Source of the DNA: Kangiellaceae bacterium
GTDB taxonomy: Bacteria; Pseudomonadota; Gammaproteobacteria; Enterobacterales; Kangiellaceae
DNA length: 21,496 nucleotides
Direction of reading: 5' to 3'
Assembly (NCBI GenBank): GCA_030590405.1
Contig: JAUUYO010000016.1
Span: 1 to 21,496 of the forward strand
The notes beneath the pieces were generated by a model that saw nothing but the letters and a program-made list of their open reading frames with translations, was not told the DNA's origin and ran no database searches. This document shows positions 14,617 through 20,989 of the stretch, one piece after another. Every line of letters starts with the position of its first letter. The stretch's first letter is position 1. Position numbers and translations under genes: made by a program.

Positions 14617-14786
14617 CTAGCTTTCACGAAGGTCTTTATGAACATCAGTCCATTTGTGGAGATTTAGAGCTCCATTCTTGTATTCTGAGTATCTCTCATC
14701 TAGTTTTTTCTTTAGCTTTTTTTAGTGTCGGACCTCCATAACTCACTGTTATTATTAACTATGTCGCTGATTTTCACGGTATTCAT
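14617..14786 (-). pseudogene. Antitoxin remnant (addiction-module/Unstab_antitox-like) paired with the ParE relic
   Basis: Reading from ATG 14786-14784 and removing one base from the A7 run (14717-14723) and one from the A6 run (14704-14709), both on the minus strand, gives a 55-residue product. It begins MNTVKISDIVNN and ends with EKLDERYSEYKNG then WTDVHKDLRES. The C-terminal half resembles the RRLAELESGK...WEEVKARLR pattern of the short 'putative addiction module component' antitoxins (PF09720 type). The N-terminal half does not match well. The stop is 2 bases before the toxin ATG, as in real TA operons. The uncorrected frame stops after 24 codons. Confidence 0.5.
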
Positions 14787-14924
14787 TCGCTTAAACAAGC
14801 CTTTTGCACATCAAAAAGCGTACCCCTTTCTCTTTTTACGATAATTGAATTCGCCGTTTGGCCAGCAATAAGTTGCATGCTTTGGCAATGGGTTGATGGG
14901 TTTGTGTCCGACTCTAAGTAAGTA

Positions 14925-14953
14925 TTGCCTAGTTATATTTTTTAAACTATAAT
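14925..14953 (+). promoter_or_regulatory. Promoter of yefM-yoeB
   Basis: TTGCCT (14925-14930), a 17-bp spacer and a perfect TATAAT (14948-14953) lie 35 bases before the yefM start codon. The -10 box abuts the palindromic operator. Confidence 0.75.
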
Positions 14954-14972
14954 GTACGACAATACCGTACAT
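14952..14972. promoter_or_regulatory. Palindromic operator for YefM(-YoeB) autorepression
   Basis: ATGTACG (14952-14958) and CGTACAT (14966-14972) are inverted around 7 bases. The half-sites hold the TGTAC core known from the yefM-yoeB operator of E. coli, whose palindromes centre on TGTACA. It overlaps the end of the -10 box and the presumed transcription start, so binding would block the promoter. Confidence 0.7.
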
Positions 14973-14988
14973 AAGAAGCGAGTTAATT

Positions 14989-15261
14989 ATGGATAGCATA
15001 AGCGTAAATCAGTTTAGAGACAACTTAAAAACATATGTTGAACAAACTGTTAGTGAACACGAGCCAATTAAAGTTACTAGAAGAGCAGGTGACGACTTTA
15101 TTGTGATGAGTGCCGATGACTGGGAAAGAGAACAAGAAACATTGCACATATTACAAAGTAGTAACTTAATGAAGCAAATTGCTGAGTCTATGACTGCGCA
15201 CCAAAGTAATACAGGATATAAACCAACACAAGAGCAATTAAATGAGATCACTAGTTTTTGA
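14989..15261 (+). CDS. yefM: YefM/Phd-family antitoxin
   Basis: A 90-residue antitoxin. The N-terminal Phd/YefM DNA-binding fold (ISVNQFRDNLKTYVEQTVSE, then HEPIKVTRRAGDDFIVMSAD) is followed by DDWEREQETLHIL and a charged, toxin-wrapping C-terminal tail (~60-90). It neutralises YoeB and, with it, represses its own operon. GAG lies 8 bases before the ATG. Its last 20 bases overlap the yoeB start, so the genes are translationally coupled. It has its own promoter and operator immediately upstream. Confidence 0.94.
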   Translation: MDSISVNQFRDNLKTYVEQTVSEHEPIKVTRRAGDDFIVMSADDWEREQETLHILQSSNLMKQIAESMTAHQSNTGYKPTQEQLNEITSF

Positions 15262-15517
15262 AGGTAAGACTTGGCTTATTTATGAGCAATTAAGAGAAAA
15301 AGACAAAAAACTGCATAAGGCACTATGTAAGATTTTAAAAGAAATGTTACGCTCAGATCCTGCTAGTGGCTTAGGTAAGCCAGAACCGCTAAAGCATAAC
15401 CTATCGGGGCTGTGGTCAAAGCGCATTTCCCAGAAAGACAGGCTAATTTATAAATTTGATGATGATGATGATAATGTTTATATCTTTGCTATTGGCGGAC
15501 ATTACGACCAACATTAA
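15242..15517 (+). CDS. yoeB: Txe/YoeB-family ribosome-dependent mRNA interferase toxin
   Basis: A 91-residue RelE-fold toxin that cleaves mRNA on the ribosome. It carries GKPEPLKHNLSGLWSKRI, the hallmark of YoeB, with E48 and R67 corresponding to the E. coli catalytic Glu46 and Arg65. H87-Y88 near the end (GGHYDQH) corresponds to the C-terminal His83-Tyr84. All catalytic positions are kept, so it should be active. It has five Asp in a row (72-77 region), encoded by (GAT)5, in the loop where E. coli has two, and four extra C-terminal residues. It overlaps yefM by 20 bases. Confidence 0.95.
   Translation: MRSLVFEGKTWLIYEQLREKDKKLHKALCKILKEMLRSDPASGLGKPEPLKHNLSGLWSKRISQKDRLIYKFDDDDDNVYIFAIGGHYDQH
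15458..15472 (+). repeat. (GAT)5 trinucleotide repeat in yoeB
   Basis: Five perfect GAT codons encode a run of aspartates between two strands of the toxin. Confidence 0.95.
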
Positions 15518-15533
15518 AAATATAACGTTTTCG

Positions 15534-15561
15534 CTAGCCCACATTGACCAGGTCAAGCTAG
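15534..15561 (+). terminator. Possible stem-loop terminator after yoeB
   Basis: CTAGC ... TTGACC-A-GGTCAA-GCTAG forms a two-part stem with a 5-base bulge on one side, followed by AGTTTTGTT. It is weak, because the T tract is interrupted. Confidence 0.3.
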
Positions 15562-15670
15562 AGTTTTGTTGCCGTAGTGCCTGGGGCGTTCTGGCGGCTC
15601 TATGAGTCCGTGTGTTGCGCCATTGAGCAAAAGCAATCACTAAGGTCTGCCGTTTATCTTGATTTGACAT
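15545..15670 (-). pseudogene. 5' fragment of an unidentified (possibly transposon accessory) gene
   Basis: From ATG 15670-15668, preceded by GGAGAACGTAAC, it reads MSNQDKRQTLVIAF then AQWRNTRTHRAARTPQALRQ. The TPQALRQQ segment reminds me of the start of short helix-turn-helix proteins of IS66-like elements (ALREQAVxLL). That resemblance is from memory and weak. After RQQ the sequence loses sense and runs on into the antisense of yoeB. I read it as a gene head cut off at about 15550. Confidence 0.3.
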
Positions 15671-15743
15671 GTTACGTTCTCCAGTGAGTTCGCAACTAGT
15701 AAAACAGATTATATGGTTGAAGTTGAGCTAGGCTCTCGTAAGC

Positions 15744-15860
15744 TCACCTTAAGTTAGATTTTTTAAGCCAAGTAGCCATTTCTTCAGCAAGTAACATATG
15801 TTTCACCTCAGGATGTCCCCAGCATTTTTTTACTTTAGCCCCTATTGGGAAGTTGAATGT
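15744..15860 (-). pseudogene. 3' fragment of an unidentified gene
   Basis: A 38-codon open stretch ends in TGA at 15746-15744. It reads FPIGAKVKKCWGHPEV then KHMLLAEEMATWLKK and has no start codon of its own. It looks protein-like (amphipathic helix AEEMATWLKK) and stops being open at 15863, about 50 bases before the right inverted-repeat copy. I do not recognise the family. Confidence 0.25.
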
Positions 15861-15910
15861 TCATTATGGGCGCGAATACGCATTAAGTTCATTCGATAAA
15901 TTGTAAATAC

Positions 15911-16037
15911 CTTTTACTCCGTCACTCCGTACCCCAAACACTCGCTTCGCTTATTGCCATGGATGGCATGTATGGCATGTATGGCATGTATGCAGTAACT
16001 GCATGACAGTAATTTACTGTCATGGGGCCTTGGTGAA
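15911..16037 (-). repeat. Right copy of the island-flanking inverted repeat
   Basis: On the minus strand from 16037 it carries the same ordered blocks as 14006-14116: TTCACCAA, CATGACAGTAAATT, ACTGCATACATGCC, CCATCC, CAATAAG, GCGAGTGTTT, CGGAGTGACGGAG. It starts 33 bases past the stop of the DASS transporter gene. It includes two features missing on the left: a hairpin with 10-bp arms (CATGACAGTA at 16002-16011, TACTGTCATG at 16015-16024) and a 9-bp triplication. Confidence 0.8.
15965..15991. repeat. 9-bp tandem repeat (GGCATGTAT)3
   Basis: Three perfect 9-base copies at 15965, 15974 and 15983 lie within the right inverted-repeat copy. The left copy has a single unit. Confidence 0.95.
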
Positions 16038-16069
16038 TAAATTTAGTCTTTTGAGTCTGTTTATGTCCG

Positions 16070-17449
16070 TTAAATAAGAAAATAACAAACCACGCTAATC
16101 AATCCAACCCCAATCAAATTTAAAGCAAATCCATTACGTACCATTTCCTGAATCGTCACTTTATCACTGCCATAAATAATCGCATTTGGCGCGGTAGCGA
16201 CTGGCAACATAAACGCGCAACTGGCGCTCATTGCGGCTGGCACCATTAATAACGCCGGATCCATATCAGCAGCAATGGCGGCAGCCGCCAATATGGGCAT
16301 CAGTAACGCTGTAGTCGCAGTATTGCTGGTCATCTCGGTTAAAAAAGTGACTGTCAGAGCGATTAACGCGATCAAAATGATGATGGGTAAAACGGTGACA
16401 TTGGCCAAATAGGCGCCAATCACCTGACTAAGGCCGCTTGCGCCAAATGCTTTGGCAATGCAGATACCACCGGCGAATAATAATAATACGCCCCAGGGAA
16501 TCTTATTGGCGGTTTCCCAATTGAGTAATTTACCTTTAACAGTCATGCCATCAGGAATAATAAACAGCGCAATACAGGCAAGCAACGCCACGCTGGCATC
16601 ATTGGCTTTGGTCAGGCCAGTTAGCTGGCTCCAACCGCCGAAAGGTTCCTGACGAGTGACCCATAACAAGGCAGTGGCGGCAAATACCCACAAAACGCGT
16701 TTTTCGATAGGAGTCCATTTTCCGGTTGCAGGGACATTCACTTTTAATTGATCAGGCAGATTTCTGGTGATCCAGAGCATGGTTAATGGATTGAAGATAA
16801 TCACCAGAGGAACGGCCCATTTCATCCAGTCTAAAAATCCTAATGATTGCCCAGTTGCCTCATTATAGGTGGACATAAATAATGCGTTAGGTGGTGTGCC
16901 AATCGGTGTACCAATGCCACCAATGCTGGCTGAATAAGCAATGCCTAATAGCAGGGCGCTGGTAAGTCGTTTGTCGTTAGCACTTTCAACCGTGGCGAGT
17001 GCAACCGGCAATAACATTAAGGTGGTCGCGGTATTAGATATCCACATGCTTAAAATCGCGGAGGCCGCCATAAAGCCCATCACCAGATGTTTAGGCGATG
17101 AGCTGCCAAACAGATTAACCATCATCAGTGCGATCCGTCGGTGGGCACCTGAATAAGCCATCGATTGAGATAAGATAAACCCGCCTAACAACAATAAAAT
17201 CAACGGATGGCCATAAGCTCCCGCTACTTGATTAGAGGTCAGTATGCCACTCATAGTAAAAGCGGCCAGCGGGATCATGGAGGTGACGGGGATCGGGATG
17301 GGCTCAAATATCCACCAAAGCGCGCACAAAAGCGTAATACTGGCAACAATGTTGATTTCTGGTTTGACTTCTAAACTGAATAAAAATACAGCTAAAGAAA
17401 TGGCAACAAGTGGTCCGATCCATAAGAATCGTTTTTTCATGTTTTTCAC
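16070..17449 (-). CDS. DASS/SLC13-family sodium-coupled anion (dicarboxylate) transporter
   Basis: Multi-pass inner-membrane symporter of the divalent anion:Na+ symporter family, probably importing C4-dicarboxylates with sodium. It is 459 aa and almost wholly hydrophobic. It carries the two SNT substrate/sodium motifs in its two halves: ISNTATTLMLLPVALA and MTSNTATTALLMPILAAA. GGIGTPIGTPPNALF and MLPVATAPNAIIYGS are also conserved DASS blocks. The ORF opens with GTG at 17449 (AGGA ~12 bases upstream); the ATG at 17440 is an alternative with poorer ribosome spacing. The exact substrate (succinate, malate, citrate or sulfate) is not determined by sequence. It converges on the island from the right. 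Confidence 0.92.
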   Translation of the reverse strand: MKNMKKRFLWIGPLVAISLAVFLFSLEVKPEINIVASITLLCALWWIFEPIPIPVTSMIPLAAFTMSGILTSNQVAGAYGHPLILLLLGGFILSQSMAYSGAHRRIALMMVNLFGSSSPKHLVMGFMAASAILSMWISNTATTLMLLPVALATVESANDKRLTSALLLGIAYSASIGGIGTPIGTPPNALFMSTYNEATGQSLGFLDWMKWAVPLVIIFNPLTMLWITRNLPDQLKVNVPATGKWTPIEKRVLWVFAATALLWVTRQEPFGGWSQLTGLTKANDASVALLACIALFIIPDGMTVKGKLLNWETANKIPWGVLLLFAGGICIAKAFGASGLSQVIGAYLANVTVLPIIILIALIALTVTFLTEMTSNTATTALLMPILAAAAIAADMDPALLMVPAAMSASCAFMLPVATAPNAIIYGSDKVTIQEMVRNGFALNLIGVGLISVVCYFLI

Positions 17450-17618
17450 TGAGACTATTTTCCTTAAATAGGTGATATGTTTAATTTAATCCAGATTTAA
17501 CCTGGATCAAGCATAAGATTTTTAATTATTATACGATTTGGGTCTACACTTAATAAGATATATTATTCCAAAGTTAATAAAAAACCAAAATATTTGCTAT
17601 TAATAGAGTTTTAAACAC

Positions 17619-18272
17619 ATGAGAGTAGAAGAACTGGGTCTCGCCTGTGGTGATACCCTACAATTTCAGATTGGTGATAATGTTGGGCAACGTTATCCTG
17701 TCAAATTTATTGGCATCAATCCAAGTTCCAGTATTATCGTATCTGCGCCAATAACCGGCAAAGACAAAGTCTATTTTGTCAGAGAAGGGCAGAATGTCAC
17801 TTTGAGGTTTGTGGTCAAAAATGTGGTGTCAGGTTTTTCTACCCGAGTGATGCAAACCCGTGGAATGCCTTATCCTTATCTGCATCTGGAGATCCCAAAG
17901 GAAGTCCAGACAGTTGAAGTCCGTAAAGAGGTTCGGGTTGAAACTAGCATCAACTCAACGGTGATCAATAAAACTCATAGCTCACCAGCGTTAACCGCAA
18001 AAATGATGAATTTGAGTTGTTCAGGCGGGAGGATAGAATCAAATTCGAAACTGGCATTATTGGACAATATAGTCAATATTACCATGCCGTTGGTTATTGA
18101 TGAAATTGAACGGATCGTAACAATGGATTGCCATGTCAGCTACGTAAAAGAAGATGAAGAGAATGGTAGCTTTATTTACGGCGTGAATATTGAAGAGATT
18201 GATGAAGATGACAGTTTGTTTTTACGAGGGTTTATTTATCAGGAGCTATTGCGTGGGATGCATATGATCTAA
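17619..18272 (+). CDS. YcgR-like flagellar brake protein with PilZ domain (c-di-GMP receptor)
   Basis: A 217-residue cytoplasmic protein. The N-terminal half (~1-95, GDTLQFQIGD ... YLHLEIP) resembles the YcgR N-terminal PilZN/R domain. The C-terminal half is a PilZ domain with RxxxR at R102-R106 (RKEVR) and NxSxxG at N131-G136 (NLSCSGG), the residues that bind cyclic di-GMP. Such proteins slow flagellar motors or tune other surface behaviour when c-di-GMP rises. There are no flagellar genes nearby, so the target is open. A diguanylate cyclase that could feed it is encoded at 1711-5460, though linkage is too distant to imply pairing. Confidence 0.88.
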   Translation: MRVEELGLACGDTLQFQIGDNVGQRYPVKFIGINPSSSIIVSAPITGKDKVYFVREGQNVTLRFVVKNVVSGFSTRVMQTRGMPYPYLHLEIPKEVQTVEVRKEVRVETSINSTVINKTHSSPALTAKMMNLSCSGGRIESNSKLALLDNIVNITMPLVIDEIERIVTMDCHVSYVKEDEENGSFIYGVNIEEIDEDDSLFLRGFIYQELLRGMHMI

Positions 18273-18331
18273 AACAAGAGTGAGGTGCTACGGGTTAAAT
18301 TGATTTTTCGAAGCTCACCGCGTAATAACTT

Positions 18332-18407
18332 GTAGGTTGGCCTTCAGGCCAATACCATGGTTTAAGGCATGTTCGGAACATGATTGTTGGCTTGAAAGCC
18401 AACCTAC
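18332..18407. repeat. REP-like inverted pair (BIME-like) with GTAG heads
   Basis: It begins GTAGG (18332) with hairpin TTGGCC/GGCCAA (18337-18352). A central hairpin CATGTTC/GAACATG (18368-18382) follows, and a third hairpin GTTGGCTT/AAGCCAAC closes with CCTAC at 18403-18407, giving GTAGG on the other strand. It sits between convergent genes, where REP pairs usually lie, and shares its GTAG-headed plan with 6833-6904. Confidence 0.75.
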
Positions 18408-18420
18408 AAAGAAATAATAT

Positions 18421-18457
18421 CCAGGGGCTGTTGAACTATGAAAGATCAACAGTCCCT
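18421..18457 (-). terminator. Terminator of trxB (possibly bidirectional)
   Basis: A long stem pairs CCAGGGGCTGTTGA (18421-18434) with TCAACAGTCCCTGG, with one G-T pair and a loop of about 9 bases. On the minus strand it is followed by ATATTATTTCTTT. It lies 20 bases past the trxB stop and could also stop the PilZ gene transcript. Confidence 0.75.
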
Positions 18458-18475
18458 GGCTTGTTGCTGAGATTT

Positions 18476-19426
18476 TTAATTAGCATCCAGAAACTTTTCA
18501 GCATCTAACGCCGCCATACAACCAGCCCCGGCAGAAGTGATGGCTTGTTTATAAACCTGATCAGCCACATCGCCTGCGGCATAAACGCCTTCGACACTGG
18601 TCGCTGTGGCATTGCCTTTAATCCCGCTGTTTACCGTGATGTAGCCATTTTCCATTTCTAATTGCTCAGCAAAAATATCCGTGTTGGGCTTATGTCCAAT
18701 AGCGATAAATACGCCATCCACTTTAAGCTCGCTGGTTGAGTCATCTTTGGTGCTTTTGATCCTTAACCCGGTTACTCCCATATTATCGCCGAGGACTTCA
18801 TCTAAGGTGTTGTCCCAATGGATGGTGATATTGCCATTTTCAGCTTTTTCCATAATATGATCTTGCAATATTTTTTCGCTACGTAGCGCATCACGGCGAT
18901 GAACCAAATGAACTTCTGAAGCAATATTAGATAAATAAAGCGCTTCTTCAACTGCGGTGTTGCCACCACCAATTACTGCTACCGGCTTATTGCGATAAAA
19001 GAATCCGTCACAAGTGGCGCAGGCCGATACGCCTTTACCTTTAAATGCTTCTTCGGATTTCAGGCCTAAATACATGGCAGATGCGCCTGTAGCGATGACT
19101 AACGCATCAGCAGTATAAGTGCCTTGATCGCCTGTCAGGGTAAAAGGTCTTTTACTTAAATCGGTGGTATGAATGTGGTCAAAAATAATTTCGGTGCCAA
19201 ATCTAAGCGCGTGTTTTTCCATTCGCTCCATTAATTCTGGGCCTTGAACACCTTCATTATCGCCGGGCCAGTTATCTACATCGGTGGTGGTAGTGAGTTG
19301 GCCACCTTTTTCCATGCCAGTGATGATAACCGGTTCCAGGTTAGCTCTGGCGCCGTAAACGGCGGCTGAATAACCAGCAGGGCCAGAGCCAAGAATTAAT
19401 AATTTACAATGACGGGATTGAGACAT
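18476..19426 (-). CDS. trxB: Thioredoxin reductase
   Basis: NADPH-dependent FAD flavoprotein that reduces thioredoxin. From ATG19426 it is 316 aa. It has the FAD-binding GSGPAG (13-18), redox-active C136-A-T-C139, the NADPH-binding GGGNTAVEEALYL and the C-terminal FAD block AAGDVADQVYKQAITSAG. The cysteines fall at the same numbers as in E. coli TrxB. I preferred this ATG over the TTG at 19438, since GGAG at 19437-19434 is its ribosome site and MSQSRHCKLLILG matches the family start. Confidence 0.97.
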   Translation of the reverse strand: MSQSRHCKLLILGSGPAGYSAAVYGARANLEPVIITGMEKGGQLTTTTDVDNWPGDNEGVQGPELMERMEKHALRFGTEIIFDHIHTTDLSKRPFTLTGDQGTYTADALVIATGASAMYLGLKSEEAFKGKGVSACATCDGFFYRNKPVAVIGGGNTAVEEALYLSNIASEVHLVHRRDALRSEKILQDHIMEKAENGNITIHWDNTLDEVLGDNMGVTGLRIKSTKDDSTSELKVDGVFIAIGHKPNTDIFAEQLEMENGYITVNSGIKGNATATSVEGVYAAGDVADQVYKQAITSAGAGCMAALDAEKFLDAN

Positions 19427-19631
19427 TCGATTCTCCAAAAAAGGTATAAAAAAATATAAGTCGATTGGTTTGGTATGTGACGATTTAGATGATCAATCGT
19501 TACTTTGTATTCAGTAAATAGATGCAAGGATTTTAGGGGGAATTAAACCAATCTACAAGACAATTTAGTGATAAATATTTGCTGTTAATGTGGAACCTCA
19601 AATTTGACGGCGATAATCATTAATGATACTG

Positions 19632-19660
19632 TTGATAGCATATTGTAGATTTGCTAGCAT
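19632..19660 (+). promoter_or_regulatory. Promoter of the fitAB-like operon
   Basis: TTGATA (19632-19637), a 17-bp spacer and TAGCAT (19655-19660) lie 31 bases before the antitoxin ATG. Both hexamers are overlapped by the inverted operator half-sites. Confidence 0.5.
19633..19659. promoter_or_regulatory. FitA-like operator (inverted 8-bp half-sites)
   Basis: TGATAGCA (19633-19640) and TGCTAGCA (19652-19659) face each other across 11 bases. I recall the Neisseria gonorrhoeae FitA site as TGATAGCA-N12-TGCTATCA, so one half-site is identical and the other differs at one position. It covers both promoter hexamers. Confidence 0.6.
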
Positions 19661-19690
19661 TTTTCTGAGTAAAAATAGGAGAATTTTAAA

Positions 19691-19927
19691 ATGGCAAGTA
19701 TCAGCGTAAGAAAGCTCGATAATGACACTTTAAAAAGACTAAAAATTCAAGCGACTTATCATGGGGTGTCGATGGAAGAAGAAGCGCGCAAAATTCTAAC
19801 AGAGGGAGTTTCTCCAAGGGAGAGGGTTGGTGATGCAGCGGTTCGAATTTTCGAGCCTTTATACGGTGACTATCATTTGGATATACCGCAAAGAGAAGTA
19901 AGCGATCCGATTGATTTTGAGGAATAG
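19691..19927 (+). CDS. FitA/VapB-like ribbon-helix-helix antitoxin
   Basis: A 78-residue antitoxin. The N-terminal ribbon-helix-helix (ASISVRKLDNDTLKRLKIQA, then GVSMEEEARKIL) binds DNA. The tail, with RIFEPLYGDYHLDIP, would wrap the PIN toxin, as in the gonococcal FitA. It is 3 bases upstream of the toxin start codon. Autoregulation is likely through the inverted repeat at 19633-19659. TAGGAG precedes the ATG at good spacing. Confidence 0.9.
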   Translation: MASISVRKLDNDTLKRLKIQATYHGVSMEEEARKILTEGVSPRERVGDAAVRIFEPLYGDYHLDIPQREVSDPIDFEE

Positions 19928-19930
19928 CGG

Positions 19931-20347
19931 GTGATTATTTTAGATACTAATATTATTTCTGAATTTATGACAAGCCAGCCGAAAAAATCAGTATTAGATT
20001 GGCTTAATAATCAGATCAGACTTTCACTTTTTATTTCGACGATATCAATTGCCGAAATTGGTTATGGACTTCGGATCATGCCAGATGGTAAACGTTGCAG
20101 ACTATTGATAGATAAGTTTAACCAGTTTGTTGATTTCGCTTTTGAAAATAGAGTGTTGGCATTTGATGAAAATGCCGCAAAACGATATCCCGAAATTATG
20201 GGACATCGGCGAGAAATGGGACGGCCTATGAGTAGTTTGGACGGCCAAATTGCATCGATCGCTCAGGCTAATAGTCTGACTGTTGCTACCAGAAACATAA
20301 AAGACTTTGATGATTGTGATGTGATGCTGGTAAATCCGTTTAAATAA
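19931..20347 (+). CDS. FitB/VapC-family PIN-domain ribonuclease toxin
   Basis: A 138-residue PIN-domain nuclease. The acidic residues for metal binding are D5 (ILDTNIISE), E42 (SIAEIGYG), D104 (SSLDGQIA) and D125 (TRNIKDFD), all present, so it is predicted active. The start is GTG with GAGGA ~8 bases upstream, inside the end of the antitoxin gene. With the preceding antitoxin it forms a VapBC-type module of the FitAB branch. The RNA target is unknown. Confidence 0.93.
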   Translation: MIILDTNIISEFMTSQPKKSVLDWLNNQIRLSLFISTISIAEIGYGLRIMPDGKRCRLLIDKFNQFVDFAFENRVLAFDENAAKRYPEIMGHRREMGRPMSSLDGQIASIAQANSLTVATRNIKDFDDCDVMLVNPFK

Positions 20348-20363
20348 TTTAATCCGGGCCGAG

Positions 20364-20900
20364 CTACCACATTAAATCATCAGGGATCTGATAATCGGCA
20401 TAAGGATCATCTTCCAGGACTTCTTCGGCTTCTATATTAAGCGGCACAATAAAATCCTGTGAACGCTGTTGTATTTTTTCTGCCACTACTTTGGGTACTA
20501 ATGAATACTCATCATTAAAGCGAGCGATAGCCAAAAGCCCATTGGTGATGTGTTTGTGGATTTCATTAGAGACTTCAAATTTCTTAATTTTGCCATGATC
20601 GGTAAAATTAAAGGTCACTTGAGGTTTACCGGTTCTTTGCTGGTTAACTTCGATTAATTGCTTAATTTGAGCAATAATCGCAATTTCTTCTGCTTTGGCA
20701 TTTTTTGCCTGATTGAGCTGGCGCGCTTTCTCTGCTTGCTCGGCCATGGCTTTTTCTGCGGCTAGCTTGTTTTCATCAACTGTTTCAATCTTGTGTTTTT
20801 TGTTGATTTTTGCCTGTTTGCGTTTAGCGCTTTTGGCTTTGGTGGCTTTATCTTTGCTGACTAAACCAGCTTTGAGTAGTTGATCTTGAAGGGATGACAT
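20364..20900 (-). CDS. DUF2058 family protein (YaiL-like)
   Basis: A 178-residue protein of unknown function. The N-terminus MSSLQDQLLKAGLVSKDKA, then a Lys/Ala-rich highly charged segment (~20-75, probably helical), then LIEVNQQRTGKPQVTFNFTD and GKIKKFEVS, are characteristic of DUF2058. These are described as possible nucleic-acid-associated proteins. I take the ATG at 20900, which gives the family N-terminus, rather than the upstream TTG at 20915. Its ribosome site is poor. It lies downstream of ald but is separated from it by a strong terminator. Confidence 0.88.
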   Translation of the reverse strand: MSSLQDQLLKAGLVSKDKATKAKSAKRKQAKINKKHKIETVDENKLAAEKAMAEQAEKARQLNQAKNAKAEEIAIIAQIKQLIEVNQQRTGKPQVTFNFTDHGKIKKFEVSNEIHKHITNGLLAIARFNDEYSLVPKVVAEKIQQRSQDFIVPLNIEAEEVLEDDPYADYQIPDDLMW

Positions 20901-20951
20901 AATGGTTAATACCAATGGGTTTGAAAATATTGACAGAATTATAACCGGATA

Positions 20952-20986
20952 CTAAAAAGGGTGAAACAAAGTTTCACCCTTTTTAG
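20952..20986 (-). terminator. Terminator after alanine dehydrogenase
   Basis: A perfect 16-bp stem (CTAAAAAGGGTGAAAC with GTTTCACCCTTTTTAG) and a 3-base loop include a T tract on either strand. It lies 4 bases past the ald stop. Confidence 0.93.
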
Positions 20987-20989
20987 AAC

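Larger units (their letters stand above)
14002..14988. other. Gene-poor left half of the accessory island
   Basis: Nearly 1 kb without an intact gene. It holds the left inverted-repeat copy (14006-14116), a 15-bp tandem repeat (14128-14172), a decayed ParE-type toxin with antitoxin remnant on the minus strand (14319-14786), and the yefM promoter/operator (14925-14972). The stretch 14173-14318 shows nothing I can assign. A 62-codon minus-strand open frame at 14811-14999 overlaps the yefM start and operator; I do not recognise it and do not call it. Confidence 0.6.
15518..16069. other. Right half of the accessory island, no intact gene
   Basis: It holds a weak stem-loop after yoeB (15534-15561), a minus-strand truncated open frame with a good ribosome site (15545-15670), an orphan 38-codon minus-strand frame without a start (15744-15860), and the right inverted-repeat copy (15911-16037) with its 9-bp array and hairpin. 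Confidence 0.6.

Noticed and set aside
14811..14999. 62-codon minus-strand frame upstream of yefM
   Set aside because: It overlaps the yefM promoter, operator and start codon and resembles no family, so it is probably chance.
14002..16069. Integron cassette array with attC sites around the TA genes
   Set aside because: I looked for paired RYYYAAC/GTTRRRY cores with the usual inner boxes at gene ends and found no convincing pair. No integrase is visible, and the TA modules point in opposite directions.
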